Source: Pseudopedobacter sp035496935
GTDB lineage: Bacteria > Bacteroidota > Bacteroidia > Sphingobacteriales > Sphingobacteriaceae
DNA length: 64,000 bases
Direction: 5' to 3'
Assembly: GCA_035496935.1 (NCBI GenBank)
Contig: DATJED010000020.1
Location: 1 to 64,000, forward strand
Below, in pieces: positions 24,365 to 32,946 of this stretch (positions are counted from its first letter, which is position 1; the number at the start of each line of letters is the position of its first letter). The notes below the pieces were generated by a model. That model was given only the letters and a program-made list of their open reading frames with translations. It had not been told where the DNA came from and did no database searches. Position numbers and translations under genes: made by a program.

Positions 24365-24838
24365 TTAAAATTTAATTTGGCTAACAATATTTTCTAGTCC
24401 ATGTTGGTCCTCTGTATCGAAATGGTTAAGATGCTCGCTATCAACATCTAAAACCCCCAGAACTTTATTATTACTAAAAACCGGAATCACAATTTCTGAT
24501 TTGGACAAGCTGCTACAAACAATGTGACCTTCAAATTTATCTACATTATCAACTATTACAGTTTGGGCCTTTTGCCACGCAGTACCACATACGCCAGAAC
24601 CTTTTTTTATCCGTGTACAAGCAACCGGTCCCTGAAAAGCATTTAATACTAATTCGTCGTTTTTAACCAAGTAAAAGCCGACCCAAAACCATTTGAACTG
24701 TTCTTTTAGAGCGGCGCAAATATTGCCTAAGTTCGCCGTTAAATCTATTTCACCAGCAATTAAAGCTTCAATTTGTGGAATAAGTGATTGATACTGTTCT
24801 TTTTTTGAACCTTTGTGAATGTGTAAATCTTCTGCCAT
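24365..24838 (-). CDS. msrC: Free methionine-(R)-sulfoxide reductase, GAF-domain type
   Basis: A 157-residue cytoplasmic enzyme with a single GAF fold that reduces free methionine-(R)-sulfoxide. The three family cysteines are present: Cys74 (PVACTRIKKG), Cys84 (SGVCGTAW) and Cys108 (HIVCSS). The start is the ATG at 24838 (MAEDLHIHKGSKKE); the frame continues upstream to a TTG at 24862, which is not needed. A minus-strand TATATTTG box lies at 24867-24860, about 20 nt before the ATG. Confidence 0.92.
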   Translation of the reverse strand: MAEDLHIHKGSKKEQYQSLIPQIEALIAGEIDLTANLGNICAALKEQFKWFWVGFYLVKNDELVLNAFQGPVACTRIKKGSGVCGTAWQKAQTVIVDNVDKFEGHIVCSSLSKSEIVIPVFSNNKVLGVLDVDSEHLNHFDTEDQHGLENIVSQIKF

Positions 24839-24859
24839 CTTAATTGTTTGGAGACATGG

Positions 24860-24867
24860 CAAATATA
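24860..24867 (-). promoter_or_regulatory. -7 box of the fRMsr gene
   Basis: The minus strand reads TATATTTG, 21 nt before the start codon at 24838. Confidence 0.5.
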
Positions 24868-24976
24868 AGGCGGATATGAAAAATATACGATCTCAGTCAG
24901 AACTTGTTACTCTAAATTTACAAACACTAGAACACATCCCTACAGAAAATAGTTAAGCGTGAAGAACCGTTCAATC

Positions 24977-25705
24977 TTAATCAGTTAACAAATCCGCATA
25001 CCAGAATCCGGCGTTTTTAGGTTGTACCGAAACTGCATTTCCGCAAGAATCCTCTGTGGTTTTGGGTGCTGGTAACGATTTAAAAACCTTTTCGCCCAGC
25101 CTATATTTAATCGGATTTTCAAATATTGGACCATCAAAAACAAAAGTATGGAATTCTCCATTTTCGCCACATACATCCATTTCTTTTGGGAAGGTTTCTA
25201 TCAAGTTTTGGCTGATGACCTCTCCTACCAAATCTCCATATTTCTCTTGAGTGCAGGCTATTACGGTTTTAAATCCCAACGCTAAAAACTCATCGATAAT
25301 TTCCTGCGTATCCCGCTTCCATAACGGAAACAATGCCTTTAATCCAACTTCTGCTAGTCTATCTTCTCTGTATTTCCGTAAATCTTCTAAAAAAATATCT
25401 CCGAAAATTGAATGTGTAATTCCTTCTTCTTTAAATTTATTTAAATGCATGCGCATGGTTTCATCGTAAGTTTGCATATCTGGCATTTCGGGTAAACGTA
25501 TTTCGTACAGGGTGATACCAATTTCTTTTGCTTGCTGTTTTAGCAATTTATAGCGCACACCATGCATTGAGATGCGGTTTACACTATCGTTGATGCTGGT
25601 CACCAGATAACGAATATCCAAATCGGGATTTTGCAAACAGTGATATAAAGCCAAGGACGAGTCTTTGCCTCCGCTCCAGTTAAAAATACATTTTAGCTTA
25701 CTCAC
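24977..25705 (-). CDS. ATP-pyrophosphatase, diphthine-ammonia ligase-like
   Basis: A 242-residue cytoplasmic protein of the adenine nucleotide alpha-hydrolase fold. The PP-loop NWSGGKDSSLALYHC is at the N-terminus, followed by SINDSVNRISMHGVRY, the GDIFLEDLRKYRE block and GEFHTFVFDGPIF near the end. Members of this Dph6-like group adenylate a carboxylate and amidate it; in bacteria that lack diphthamide the substrate is unknown. The start overlaps the end of the sirtuin gene by 8 nt (25698-25705), so the two are translated from one mRNA. Confidence 0.82.
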   Translation of the reverse strand: MSKLKCIFNWSGGKDSSLALYHCLQNPDLDIRYLVTSINDSVNRISMHGVRYKLLKQQAKEIGITLYEIRLPEMPDMQTYDETMRMHLNKFKEEGITHSIFGDIFLEDLRKYREDRLAEVGLKALFPLWKRDTQEIIDEFLALGFKTVIACTQEKYGDLVGEVISQNLIETFPKEMDVCGENGEFHTFVFDGPIFENPIKYRLGEKVFKSLPAPKTTEDSCGNAVSVQPKNAGFWYADLLTD

Positions 25706-26390
25706 CTTCTATCAGTTCTTTAACCAATTTTGGAACACCAATACTCGCTTTTTCTTCTATCCTGACTACGTTTTTAGGCAAATTAACGTTAGGGATTTTA
25801 GGATCAACCACATAAACTGGAATACCGGGTTTCGCTAATTCCAATAAACCGGCGGCCGGGTAAACAGCTAAAGAACTGCCTACCAAAATAACAATATCGG
25901 CCTGTGGCATTTCATGCATCGCCTTGCTAATCATAGGCACTTGTTCGCCAAACCAAACCACATGTGGACGCAACTGAGATCCTAATCTACACAACTCACC
26001 CATTTCGATTGTTGGTTTTTCAAGCTTATAAAGCAAAGCCGGATTTTTTGAAGAGCGGGCGTACGCAATTTCTCCATGCAAATGTATGATTGATTTAGAA
26101 CCTGCTTTCTCGTGTAAATCATCAATGTTTTGGGTAATAATCAGCGTATCGAAATGTTTTTCCAGCTCGGCTAACGCCAAATGCGCTGCGTTTGGTTTCG
26201 CATCTAAAACCGCTTTTCTTCTTTCGTTATAAAAATTCTGCACCAATTCAGGATTACGAGCCCAAGCTTCAGGCGTAGCAACATCTTCTACGTTATATCC
26301 CTCCCATAAACCGTCCGAATCTCTAAAAGTTTGCAAACCACTTTCGGCAGAAATGCCTGCACCAGTTAATATGATTATTTTCTTTTTCAT
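25698..26390 (-). CDS. cobB: NAD-dependent protein deacylase, sirtuin class III, without zinc cysteines
   Basis: A 230-residue sirtuin. NAD-binding and catalytic motifs are clear: GAGISAESGLQTFRDSDGLW, TQNIDDLHEKAG and LHGE (catalytic His). The deacylase pocket shows FYNERR (Tyr and Arg spaced as in desuccinylase/demalonylase members). In the zinc module the four cysteines found in most relatives are not present; between LHGE and LRPHVVWFGE only one Cys (GELC) is seen. The fold may be held without zinc, as in several Bacteroidota homologues. It is the first gene of a two-gene unit with the PP-loop protein. Confidence 0.9.
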   Translation of the reverse strand: MKKKIIILTGAGISAESGLQTFRDSDGLWEGYNVEDVATPEAWARNPELVQNFYNERRKAVLDAKPNAAHLALAELEKHFDTLIITQNIDDLHEKAGSKSIIHLHGEIAYARSSKNPALLYKLEKPTIEMGELCRLGSQLRPHVVWFGEQVPMISKAMHEMPQADIVILVGSSLAVYPAAGLLELAKPGIPVYVVDPKIPNVNLPKNVVRIEEKASIGVPKLVKELIEGE

Positions 26391-26466
26391 TTGCCAATAT
26401 CAACACAAATATAAAATACCGGCGTTACAACCTCGCTTAAAAAGCTATTTATTAAGATTGGGGCAT

Positions 26467-26502
26467 AAAAAAACTGCCTTAACCGAGTTAAAACAGTTTT
26501 TA
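26467..26502 (-). terminator. Terminator of the PNPOx-like gene
   Basis: AAAAACTG / CAGTTTTT with an inner TTAAC-CGA-GTTAA stem. The A-run on the plus strand supplies the U-tract for the minus-strand gene ending at 26526. Confidence 0.75.
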
Positions 26503-26525
26503 TAATAACGATAGCTTAAACCACT

Positions 26526-27080
26526 TTAAATATCCAATTTGCCTTCTACGCTATCATCCATGTGCTTGCCGATAATTAAGGAAGTTACCATTTTGGCAAA
26601 AGAAACCAATTCGCCATGTTTGGTATCCCAATAATAAACACTGGTTGGGGTAACTTTTAAAAGGCAAATGTTTAAATCGTCTTTCCCATCAGGAAACCAA
26701 ACATTCAATAACGGATTCCAAAGTTCATCAATTTTTGCTTGGTCTTCTACAATGTCCGTAATGCCGTAGATATTTAAAAATCCAGAGTTTTTATTTTCCT
26801 GAAAGAACAAATGTGTAAAAGGATCGGCTTCTATTTCTTCTTTTTTATGACTGTCTTTCCCGCTCATAAACCACAAATTGCCTTCATCATCCACCTGCAA
26901 AACCGACATTGGCCTTACAGACATGGGCACTCCGGTTTTAATATTGGTGCAAAAAAAGCAGTTCTCTGCACTTTTAGCAATTTCTTTCAACTTGTCAATC
27001 GCCTCTTTTCCGTGAAGATTTTTTTCGTGTTCTTTTTTATCCGCTTCAGAACTGCCAGCGTTATGATGTGTGTGTGACAT
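26526..27080 (-). CDS. Pyridoxamine 5'-phosphate oxidase-like (general stress protein 26) family
   Basis: A 184-residue cytoplasmic protein with the split-barrel flavin-binding fold of PNPOx-like proteins (Pyrid_ox_like group): ENCFFCTNIKTGVPMSVRPM, LWFMSGKDSHKKEEI, HLFFQENKNSGFLNIYG, VTPTSVYYWDTKHG. A His-rich N-terminus (MSHTHHNAG) precedes it. The substrate is unknown; relatives act on or sense flavins or F420. Monocistronic, with its own terminator. Confidence 0.85.
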   Translation of the reverse strand: MSHTHHNAGSSEADKKEHEKNLHGKEAIDKLKEIAKSAENCFFCTNIKTGVPMSVRPMSVLQVDDEGNLWFMSGKDSHKKEEIEADPFTHLFFQENKNSGFLNIYGITDIVEDQAKIDELWNPLLNVWFPDGKDDLNICLLKVTPTSVYYWDTKHGELVSFAKMVTSLIIGKHMDDSVEGKLDI

Positions 27081-27236
27081 AAGTATTTGTTTAAATTAAT
27101 TGATGTGTAAGTAAATACAAATAGCAAACCAAAATTTATATTACCATCCAAAAAAAATCTTTGGGCTTCTTATCGAAATAAATTACATTCGTTCTTAATC
27201 TTTATTACATTACTCGAAATTTTTAATTCTTAAAAA

Positions 27237-28226
27237 ATGAGCTACGCAGCAAATGCCGACAGATATAAAGAAATGATTTACCGCCGTTGTGGAAATAGCG
27301 GTATTAAACTTTCTGCACTCTCTTTGGGGCTATGGCATAATTTCGGCGGTGTGGATGTTTACGAAAATTACCGGGCAATTTTACACTTAGCTTTTAATAG
27401 AGGAATCACACACTTTGATTTGGCGAATAATTACGGACCTCCTCCGGGCTCTGCCGAAGAAAATTTCGGGCGCATTTTACATCAGGATTTCAAAAATTAC
27501 CGAGATGAATTGATTATTTCTACGAAAGCTGGCTATACCATGTGGGATGGTCCTTACGGCGATTGGGGTTCAAAGAAATATTTAGTCTCTAGCTTAGACC
27601 AGAGCTTAAAGCGGATGAATTTGGATTATGTAGATATTTTTTATCACCACCGTCCAGATCCAGAAACACCTTTAGAAGAAACCATGGCTACGTTGGATTT
27701 AATTGTTCGCCAAGGCAAAGCGTTATATGTGGGTTTAAGCAATTATAAAACTCCCGAGTTTGAAAAAGCCGTAAGAATATTGCAGAATTTAGGAACGCCC
27801 TGTTTAATTCATCAGCCTAAATATTCCATGTTTGAGCGTTGGGTTGAGGAAAGTTTGTTAGATGCGTTGGAAAAAAACAACGTAGGTTGCATTCCTTTTT
27901 CGCCTTTAGCGCAAGGTTTGTTGACGGATAAGTATTTAAAAGGAATTCCAGAAGATAGCCGCTGGGCAAAACCACACGGATTTCTAAATGAGCAATATGC
28001 AACACCTGATAAAATAGAAAAGGTAAAAAAACTGAATGAAATTGCCGAAGAAAGAGGTCAAACTTTGGCGCAAATGGCAATTGCTTGGCTTTTAAAAGAT
28101 GACCGCGTAACTTCTGTTTTGGTTGGCGCCAGCAAACCTGCACAACTTGCGGATTCATTAAAATCTTTAGACAATATCATTTTTGAAGAAAATGAGCTGA
28201 GAGCAATTGAGGATATTTTGGCTTAG
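27237..28226 (+). CDS. Aldo/keto reductase, YghZ/Gpr type
   Basis: A 329-residue NADPH-dependent reductase. The aldo/keto reductase catalytic Asp-Tyr-Lys-His set can be seen: FDLANNYGPPPGSAEENFG (Asp, Tyr), STKAGYTMWDGPYGDWGSKKY (Lys) and FYHHRPDPETPLEETM (His). The NADPH-binding end has VLVGASKPAQLADSLKSL. The long YTMWDGPYGDWG loop is characteristic of the L-glyceraldehyde-3-phosphate reductase/Kv-beta-like subgroup, which detoxifies methylglyoxal or reduces the L-form. Single gene with a strong terminator. Confidence 0.93.
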   Translation: MSYAANADRYKEMIYRRCGNSGIKLSALSLGLWHNFGGVDVYENYRAILHLAFNRGITHFDLANNYGPPPGSAEENFGRILHQDFKNYRDELIISTKAGYTMWDGPYGDWGSKKYLVSSLDQSLKRMNLDYVDIFYHHRPDPETPLEETMATLDLIVRQGKALYVGLSNYKTPEFEKAVRILQNLGTPCLIHQPKYSMFERWVEESLLDALEKNNVGCIPFSPLAQGLLTDKYLKGIPEDSRWAKPHGFLNEQYATPDKIEKVKKLNEIAEERGQTLAQMAIAWLLKDDRVTSVLVGASKPAQLADSLKSLDNIIFEENELRAIEDILA

Positions 28227-28244
28227 GCGATTCTTAAAACTATT

Positions 28245-28290
28245 ACAAACAAAAAAAACCTGATCAAATTGGTCAGGTTTTTTGTTTGTA
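28245..28290 (+). terminator. Terminator of the aldo/keto reductase gene
   Basis: AACCTGATCA and TGGTCAGGTT pair around AAT, extended by A-run/T-run and ACAAAC/GTTTGT. It begins 19 nt after the stop codon. Confidence 0.92.
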
Positions 28291-28362
28291 ATGGAATAAA
28301 CTGTTTTTTAATTTAAAAATTTCCGACGTTCCGCTTTAGGCATTAAGCGCTCGGCTTTCTGC

Positions 28363-30081
28363 CTAATTAAACCAAGCTAAAACTTCCTCCTTTTGAGGCA
28401 TCGCAATATCTAACTTCATTTTTTTACGCATTCCGCCTAAATCGTTAAATACTTTATTTGGATTTGCAGATTTCAAATCCTCTGGTGTGTTAATATTCAT
28501 TTTACGCAGAACAGGAACCCATGCTGCCGGAATCCCTAAAGCAACAAAATCATCGTCACTATAAACTTTAGCTTTTTTCTCTGCTCGCATTTGAGGAAAA
28601 AACAGCACTTCCTGAATGCTATGCTGATTGGTCATCATCATCACTAATCTATCAATACCAATCCCTAAACCAGATGTTGGGGGCATTCCGTATTCTAAGG
28701 CTCTAACAAAATCGTCGTCCATTGCCATGGCTTCATCATCGCCACGGGCAGCCAATTTTAACTGATCTTCAAAACGTTCTTTTTGGTCGATGGCATCGTT
28801 TAACTCAGAGTAAGCATTGGCAATTTCTTTTCCGTTTACAAAAAGCTCAAAACGCTCAACCAACCCTTCCTTGCTGCGGTGTTTTTTTGCCAAAGGCGTC
28901 ATTTCAATTGGGTAATCGGTAATATAAGTTGGCTGAATTAATTCATGTTCAACTTTTTCTCCAAAAATTGCATCCACCAACTTTCCTTTGCCCATGCTTG
29001 CATCTACTTGAATATTCATGCTTGCACAAGTTGCCCTTAAAGCTTCCTCGTCCATTCCCGAAACATCAACACCAGTGAATTTCAAGATAGAATCATACAT
29101 GGATAATTTTTCGTACGGACCAGCAAAATCAATGGTATGTTCGCCAACTTGCACTACCGATTGTCCTGTTGAAGCAATAGCTACCTTCTCTAAGCATTCT
29201 TCCACCATTCCCATCATCCAGATATAATCTTTATAGGCAACGTAGATTTCCATGGCGGTAAACTCAGGATTATGCGTACGGTCCATTCCTTCGTTCCTGA
29301 ACATTTTACCGAACTCATAAACGCCATCAAAACCTGCAACAATTAATCTTTTCAAGTACAGTTCGTTGGCGATACGCAGGAATAAAGGCATATCCAGGGT
29401 ATTGTGATAAGTATTAAAAGGCCTGGCTGCCGCTCCGCCATGCACTGCCTGCAAAATTGGCGTTTCAACTTCCATCCAACCTTGGCTGTCAAAATAATTA
29501 CGCATGGTGCTAATTACTTTGGAGCGGGTTTTAAAAATGTTTTTATATTCTGGGTTAACCGTTAAATCAACATAACGCATCCGGTAACGCATTTCTGGAT
29601 CGGTAAAACCGTCGTAAATATTGCCTTCTTCATCGCGTTTTACGATAGGCAAAGGTTTTAAAGATTTTGAAAGGACTTTAAATTCTGTAGCGTGTAATGA
29701 AATTTCACCGGTTTGGGTAGTAAAAACGTAGCCTTTAACACCAATAAAATCACCGATGTCTAATAACTTCTTAAAAACCGTATTGTATAAAGTTTTATCC
29801 TCTCCAGGGCAAATATCATCACGTCTGATGTAAACCTGCAACCTGCCGGTGGCATCCTGTAATTCTACAAATGATGCATTTCCCATAATCCGGCGGGTCA
29901 TTATCCGGCCGGCGATACTAATATTCTTATAAGCGGTTTTTTCTCTTTCGTAGTTGGCTAAAATATCCTTGGCGTTGGCGTTAATGTCATAAGCCTCGGC
30001 TGGGTAAGGGTCTATTCCTAATTTTCTTAGTTCATTTAAAGACTCGCGTCTTTGTATTTCCTGTTCTGAAAGTGCGCTCAT
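28363..30081 (-). CDS. lysS: Lysyl-tRNA synthetase, class II
   Basis: A 572-residue class IIb synthetase for tRNA-Lys. Visible are the OB-fold anticodon domain (about 55-150; IAGRIMTRRIMGNASFVELQD), motif 1 around FLRIANELYLKRLIVAGFDGVYEFG, motif 2 FRNEGMDRTHNPEFT and motif 3 GLGIGIDRLVMMMTNQHSI. It runs about 70 residues beyond the usual end (after FFPQMR), giving a helical, HhH-like tail (FVALGIPAAWVPVLRKMNI...LAWFN). Such C-terminal extensions occur in Bacteroidota. A minus-strand TAAATTTG box (30108-30101) lies 20 nt upstream of the start. Confidence 0.97.
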   Translation of the reverse strand: MSALSEQEIQRRESLNELRKLGIDPYPAEAYDINANAKDILANYEREKTAYKNISIAGRIMTRRIMGNASFVELQDATGRLQVYIRRDDICPGEDKTLYNTVFKKLLDIGDFIGVKGYVFTTQTGEISLHATEFKVLSKSLKPLPIVKRDEEGNIYDGFTDPEMRYRMRYVDLTVNPEYKNIFKTRSKVISTMRNYFDSQGWMEVETPILQAVHGGAAARPFNTYHNTLDMPLFLRIANELYLKRLIVAGFDGVYEFGKMFRNEGMDRTHNPEFTAMEIYVAYKDYIWMMGMVEECLEKVAIASTGQSVVQVGEHTIDFAGPYEKLSMYDSILKFTGVDVSGMDEEALRATCASMNIQVDASMGKGKLVDAIFGEKVEHELIQPTYITDYPIEMTPLAKKHRSKEGLVERFELFVNGKEIANAYSELNDAIDQKERFEDQLKLAARGDDEAMAMDDDFVRALEYGMPPTSGLGIGIDRLVMMMTNQHSIQEVLFFPQMRAEKKAKVYSDDDFVALGIPAAWVPVLRKMNINTPEDLKSANPNKVFNDLGGMRKKMKLDIAMPQKEEVLAWFN

Positions 30082-30100
30082 AAAATTTTTAAAATTTGCG

Positions 30101-30108
30101 CAAATTTA
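30101..30108 (-). promoter_or_regulatory. Probable -7 box of lysS
   Basis: The minus strand reads TAAATTTG, 19 nt before the start codon; it fits TAnnTTTG. Confidence 0.45.
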
Positions 30109-30239
30109 AGCTTTTAAATCTTTATTTAAATTTTTTAGGTTTTTGATTTGGAGGATTTTTATAATTACCGAGAATTGGGAGAAATGTATTTCTTCAGTTC
30201 TGTGAGCTGTGCGTTTTTTGCGGTATAAATGAGGGCACT

Positions 30240-31001
30240 TTACTTCCCTCCTAAATTAACAATCAAGCCCAAAGTAAATACCGAACTGCCAGCCGTTAGA
30301 AAATCTCTGTTTTTTAAGCCAAAATTACTTCCGGTAGTGTATTGCAACTGAAAATTCTGATTCAGTTTTAAGCGAGTAAAAAACACAGGTTCAATAAAAA
30401 CATTGTCCTCCAGTGGCTGCACCACATTGTTTCTTTCAAATTTGGTCATGCTTACGTGGCTAATCCTGAAAATTGTTCCATAATTAAGTGGGAATTTTTT
30501 AGAAAACAACTTTAGCGAGTTTTTTTCTTTAGTGCTATAATTTACCTGTAAAAACGACTTGCTGAATCTTACGTTTTGCAAATCGGAAACGATTGTTCCG
30601 TCATCTTCAAAAGTTCGGTAAGTACGTTTTGTTGTACCAGAACCAAAACCACCATAGACTTCAAAAATCCTCTTATTATCTTTCCCGAAAGTGGTATAAT
30701 AACCGGCACCGGCCTCGACCAAATCCTGGCTAAAATCTTTTTTTCTTTTAGATTGATCGATAAAAGCACCGTTAAATAAAACGCCGACATGGTCTGATAC
30801 GGCATAAGCCGTGTTAAAACTCAGGTTACCTTTTAAGGAAATATGTCCGGAAGCGTGGATTTCATTTTTTGCACTCAACATTGGGCTGTTGGGTACGTTG
30901 GGCATGTAAACCGAAGAACAGGAAGCTAAAAAGATTGAGGTAATCGCCAAAAATGAAAGAATATTTGATTTGAATTTGCAAAGCATATAGGCTAAACGCA
31001 T
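30240..31001 (-). CDS. Outer-membrane beta-barrel lipoprotein-like protein
   Basis: A 253-residue protein with a signal peptide and lipobox LASC (Cys at about 28) from the ATG at 31001; an ATG five codons later at 30986 is also possible. The mature part alternates polar and non-polar residues in strands (SFNTAYAVSDHVGVLFNGAF, VEAGAGYYTTFG, FEVYGGFGSG, TIFRISHVSM, SSVFTLGLIVNLGGK). It ends in a beta-strand typical of outer-membrane barrels. No specific family can be named. Confidence 0.7.
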   Translation of the reverse strand: MRLAYMLCKFKSNILSFLAITSIFLASCSSVYMPNVPNSPMLSAKNEIHASGHISLKGNLSFNTAYAVSDHVGVLFNGAFIDQSKRKKDFSQDLVEAGAGYYTTFGKDNKRIFEVYGGFGSGTTKRTYRTFEDDGTIVSDLQNVRFSKSFLQVNYSTKEKNSLKLFSKKFPLNYGTIFRISHVSMTKFERNNVVQPLEDNVFIEPVFFTRLKLNQNFQLQYTTGSNFGLKNRDFLTAGSSVFTLGLIVNLGGK

Positions 31002-31052
31002 AAAATTTGGAATATTATTTCGGCAGATGCACTATTTTGATGCCAAATAGCT

Positions 31053-31709
31053 TTACCCCATCAACTCCTTCATCAATTTATCAAAATCATTTTTTAATTG
31101 TGCGTAGTTTTCTTCAAGTGTGGCAACTCTAGCTTCCAGTTCTCCGACTGATTTTCTGGCTGGTTCTGCAATAGCATCATCTTCAAAACTCAAATCTGGT
31201 TCACCAGCAAATAAATGCGCATACCGAGCTTCTTTTTGTCCGGCTCTTTTTGGTAGCTGGATAATAAACGGCAATTCTTCAGTACTTAACTGCTCCAATA
31301 CTTCCTGCACATCATCCAAACTTTCAAATTCATATAATCTTCCAGAATTACTATTGATTTCACCTGGAGTTAAAGGTCCTCGTAAAAACAACAAACACAT
31401 TACCGCAACTTGTGCTGGAACAACTGGGAAAACGATAGCAAAATTGTGTTTATATTTTGTAGCTCTGCTGCTTCCGCCGGTTGCTGTAGAAGTTAATCCC
31501 TTCTTTTTTAAACTATCTAAAGCCAAAACCACTGTTTCCTCATCATACTCAACGACTGGTTTTCTCGAACTTTTTTGGTTACACGCAGCAGTTAAACTAT
31601 TCAAAGTCATTGGATAATAATCTGGCGTAGTTTTGCTTTTTTCCATTAAAGCACCTAAAACTCTTATTTCTATACTGCTTAGTATCGGCAAGGCTTTGTT
31701 TTGTTCCAT
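31053..31709 (-). CDS. YceH (DUF480) family protein
   Basis: A 218-residue cytoplasmic protein of the YceH family: LSSIEIRVLGALMEKSKTTPDYYPMTLNSL, ACNQKSSRKPVVEYDE, VMCLLFLRGPLTPGEINSNSGRLYEF. It has two winged-helix domains and a C-terminal coiled coil (about 185-215; LEARVATLEENYAQLKNDF). Its biochemical role is unknown. It sits 29 nt upstream of nothing transcribed the same way but follows the MFS gene, possibly co-transcribed. Confidence 0.9.
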   Translation of the reverse strand: MEQNKALPILSSIEIRVLGALMEKSKTTPDYYPMTLNSLTAACNQKSSRKPVVEYDEETVVLALDSLKKKGLTSTATGGSSRATKYKHNFAIVFPVVPAQVAVMCLLFLRGPLTPGEINSNSGRLYEFESLDDVQEVLEQLSTEELPFIIQLPKRAGQKEARYAHLFAGEPDLSFEDDAIAEPARKSVGELEARVATLEENYAQLKNDFDKLMKELMG

Positions 31710-31738
31710 CGTTTAATTGATTTAAGTCCAAAAAATTA

Positions 31739-32890
31739 CTAATTATTTTGTTGGCTATGAATAAATTTTTTGAATAACATTTGCGAAATCGGAAAAATCA
31801 TAAAGCCGGCCACTGCGAATAAGATAAACGACACCCGCAAATTTAGTGCATGTGAAATGTAACCGATTACCGGCGGACCAATCAGCATCCCAGAAATGGT
31901 GTAAGTTGTAATTATTGATAAAGCCATTCCAGGCGAATATTTATTCGACTTTCCTGCCAAAGCGTAAGTCATCGGCACAACAGATGCCGTCCCGATTCCG
32001 ATTAGAGCAAAACCAATTAATCCACACCAAATATTTGGGAATGTAATAGCTAGAAATACTCCCATTAATATACTGACAGCGCTTAAGAGATAATTTTTAA
32101 GCATCCCTATTTTGGCAATAATAGTTCCTGATAAAAACCGGAAACCTGCCATAAATGTCATAAAAGTAAGATAACCGTAAGTAAAGATGGGCGTTTTTAT
32201 CACTTCCTTAAAGTAAATACCGCTCCAGTCAAACATTCCGCCTTCGCAAACTGCCGCACAAAACGCTATTAAGCCCAATAAAAATATGTATGGATCCGGT
32301 TTACCGATGATGATTTTATTGCCAGTTTCCGGTCGGTCGTTTTTTATCAGAAAAGAATATGCTGTTCCGCAGGCTATCATCACTAAAAATGCGATGACTA
32401 TTAAATGTAACTGAATACCTACTTGATAGTTCAACAATAAAGTGGTGAGTGCCGCTCCAACAATTCCGCCCGCACTCCAAAGGCCATGAAAAGTGCCCAA
32501 TATATTTTTACTGAATTGCTTTTGAAGGTTTACGCCTTGCGTATTTAAGGAAAGATTTAAGGTTCGGGTGGTAAAGGCAAATACTGAAATCCCTACGGAA
32601 AGTAAGAAAATTGAATTGGCATTTCCGATTAGGATTAAAGAACACGCATTAATAAAAATTGAAACGATTAACGGTTTTCGGCTGTTGAATTTTGAAACCA
32701 GCCAACCAGAAAAAGGCAAACTAATTAATGAACTAATAGGCATCAAGATCAATAACGAACCTAATTCCGCATCGTTTAAATGAAAGTTTGCTTTAATATT
32801 TGGGATACGTGAGGCCCAGCTAGCAAAGCTTACGCCGATAGAAAAAAAGATTAACCCTATAAAAGCTCTTTGTTTATTTGCGGATGGCAT
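31739..32890 (-). CDS. MFS transporter, YbjJ/FucP-like
   Basis: A 383-residue inner-membrane protein with about 12 transmembrane segments. The loop 2-3 region WLVSKFNSRKPLIVS and the first-helix SFASWASRIPNIKANFHLNDAELGSLL motif resemble YbjJ-type MFS members. I use the ATG at 32890 (MPSANKQRAF); the frame extends to a TTG at 32905. The substrate is unknown (sugar or drug). YceH follows 29 nt downstream on the same strand. Confidence 0.88.
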   Translation of the reverse strand: MPSANKQRAFIGLIFFSIGVSFASWASRIPNIKANFHLNDAELGSLLILMPISSLISLPFSGWLVSKFNSRKPLIVSIFINACSLILIGNANSIFLLSVGISVFAFTTRTLNLSLNTQGVNLQKQFSKNILGTFHGLWSAGGIVGAALTTLLLNYQVGIQLHLIVIAFLVMIACGTAYSFLIKNDRPETGNKIIIGKPDPYIFLLGLIAFCAAVCEGGMFDWSGIYFKEVIKTPIFTYGYLTFMTFMAGFRFLSGTIIAKIGMLKNYLLSAVSILMGVFLAITFPNIWCGLIGFALIGIGTASVVPMTYALAGKSNKYSPGMALSIITTYTISGMLIGPPVIGYISHALNLRVSFILFAVAGFMIFPISQMLFKKFIHSQQNN

Positions 32891-32946
32891 TTTATTTTTT
32901 CGCAAATATCCGCTTTTCCAACAAAAAGATTGGCTTTTTAAATAAT

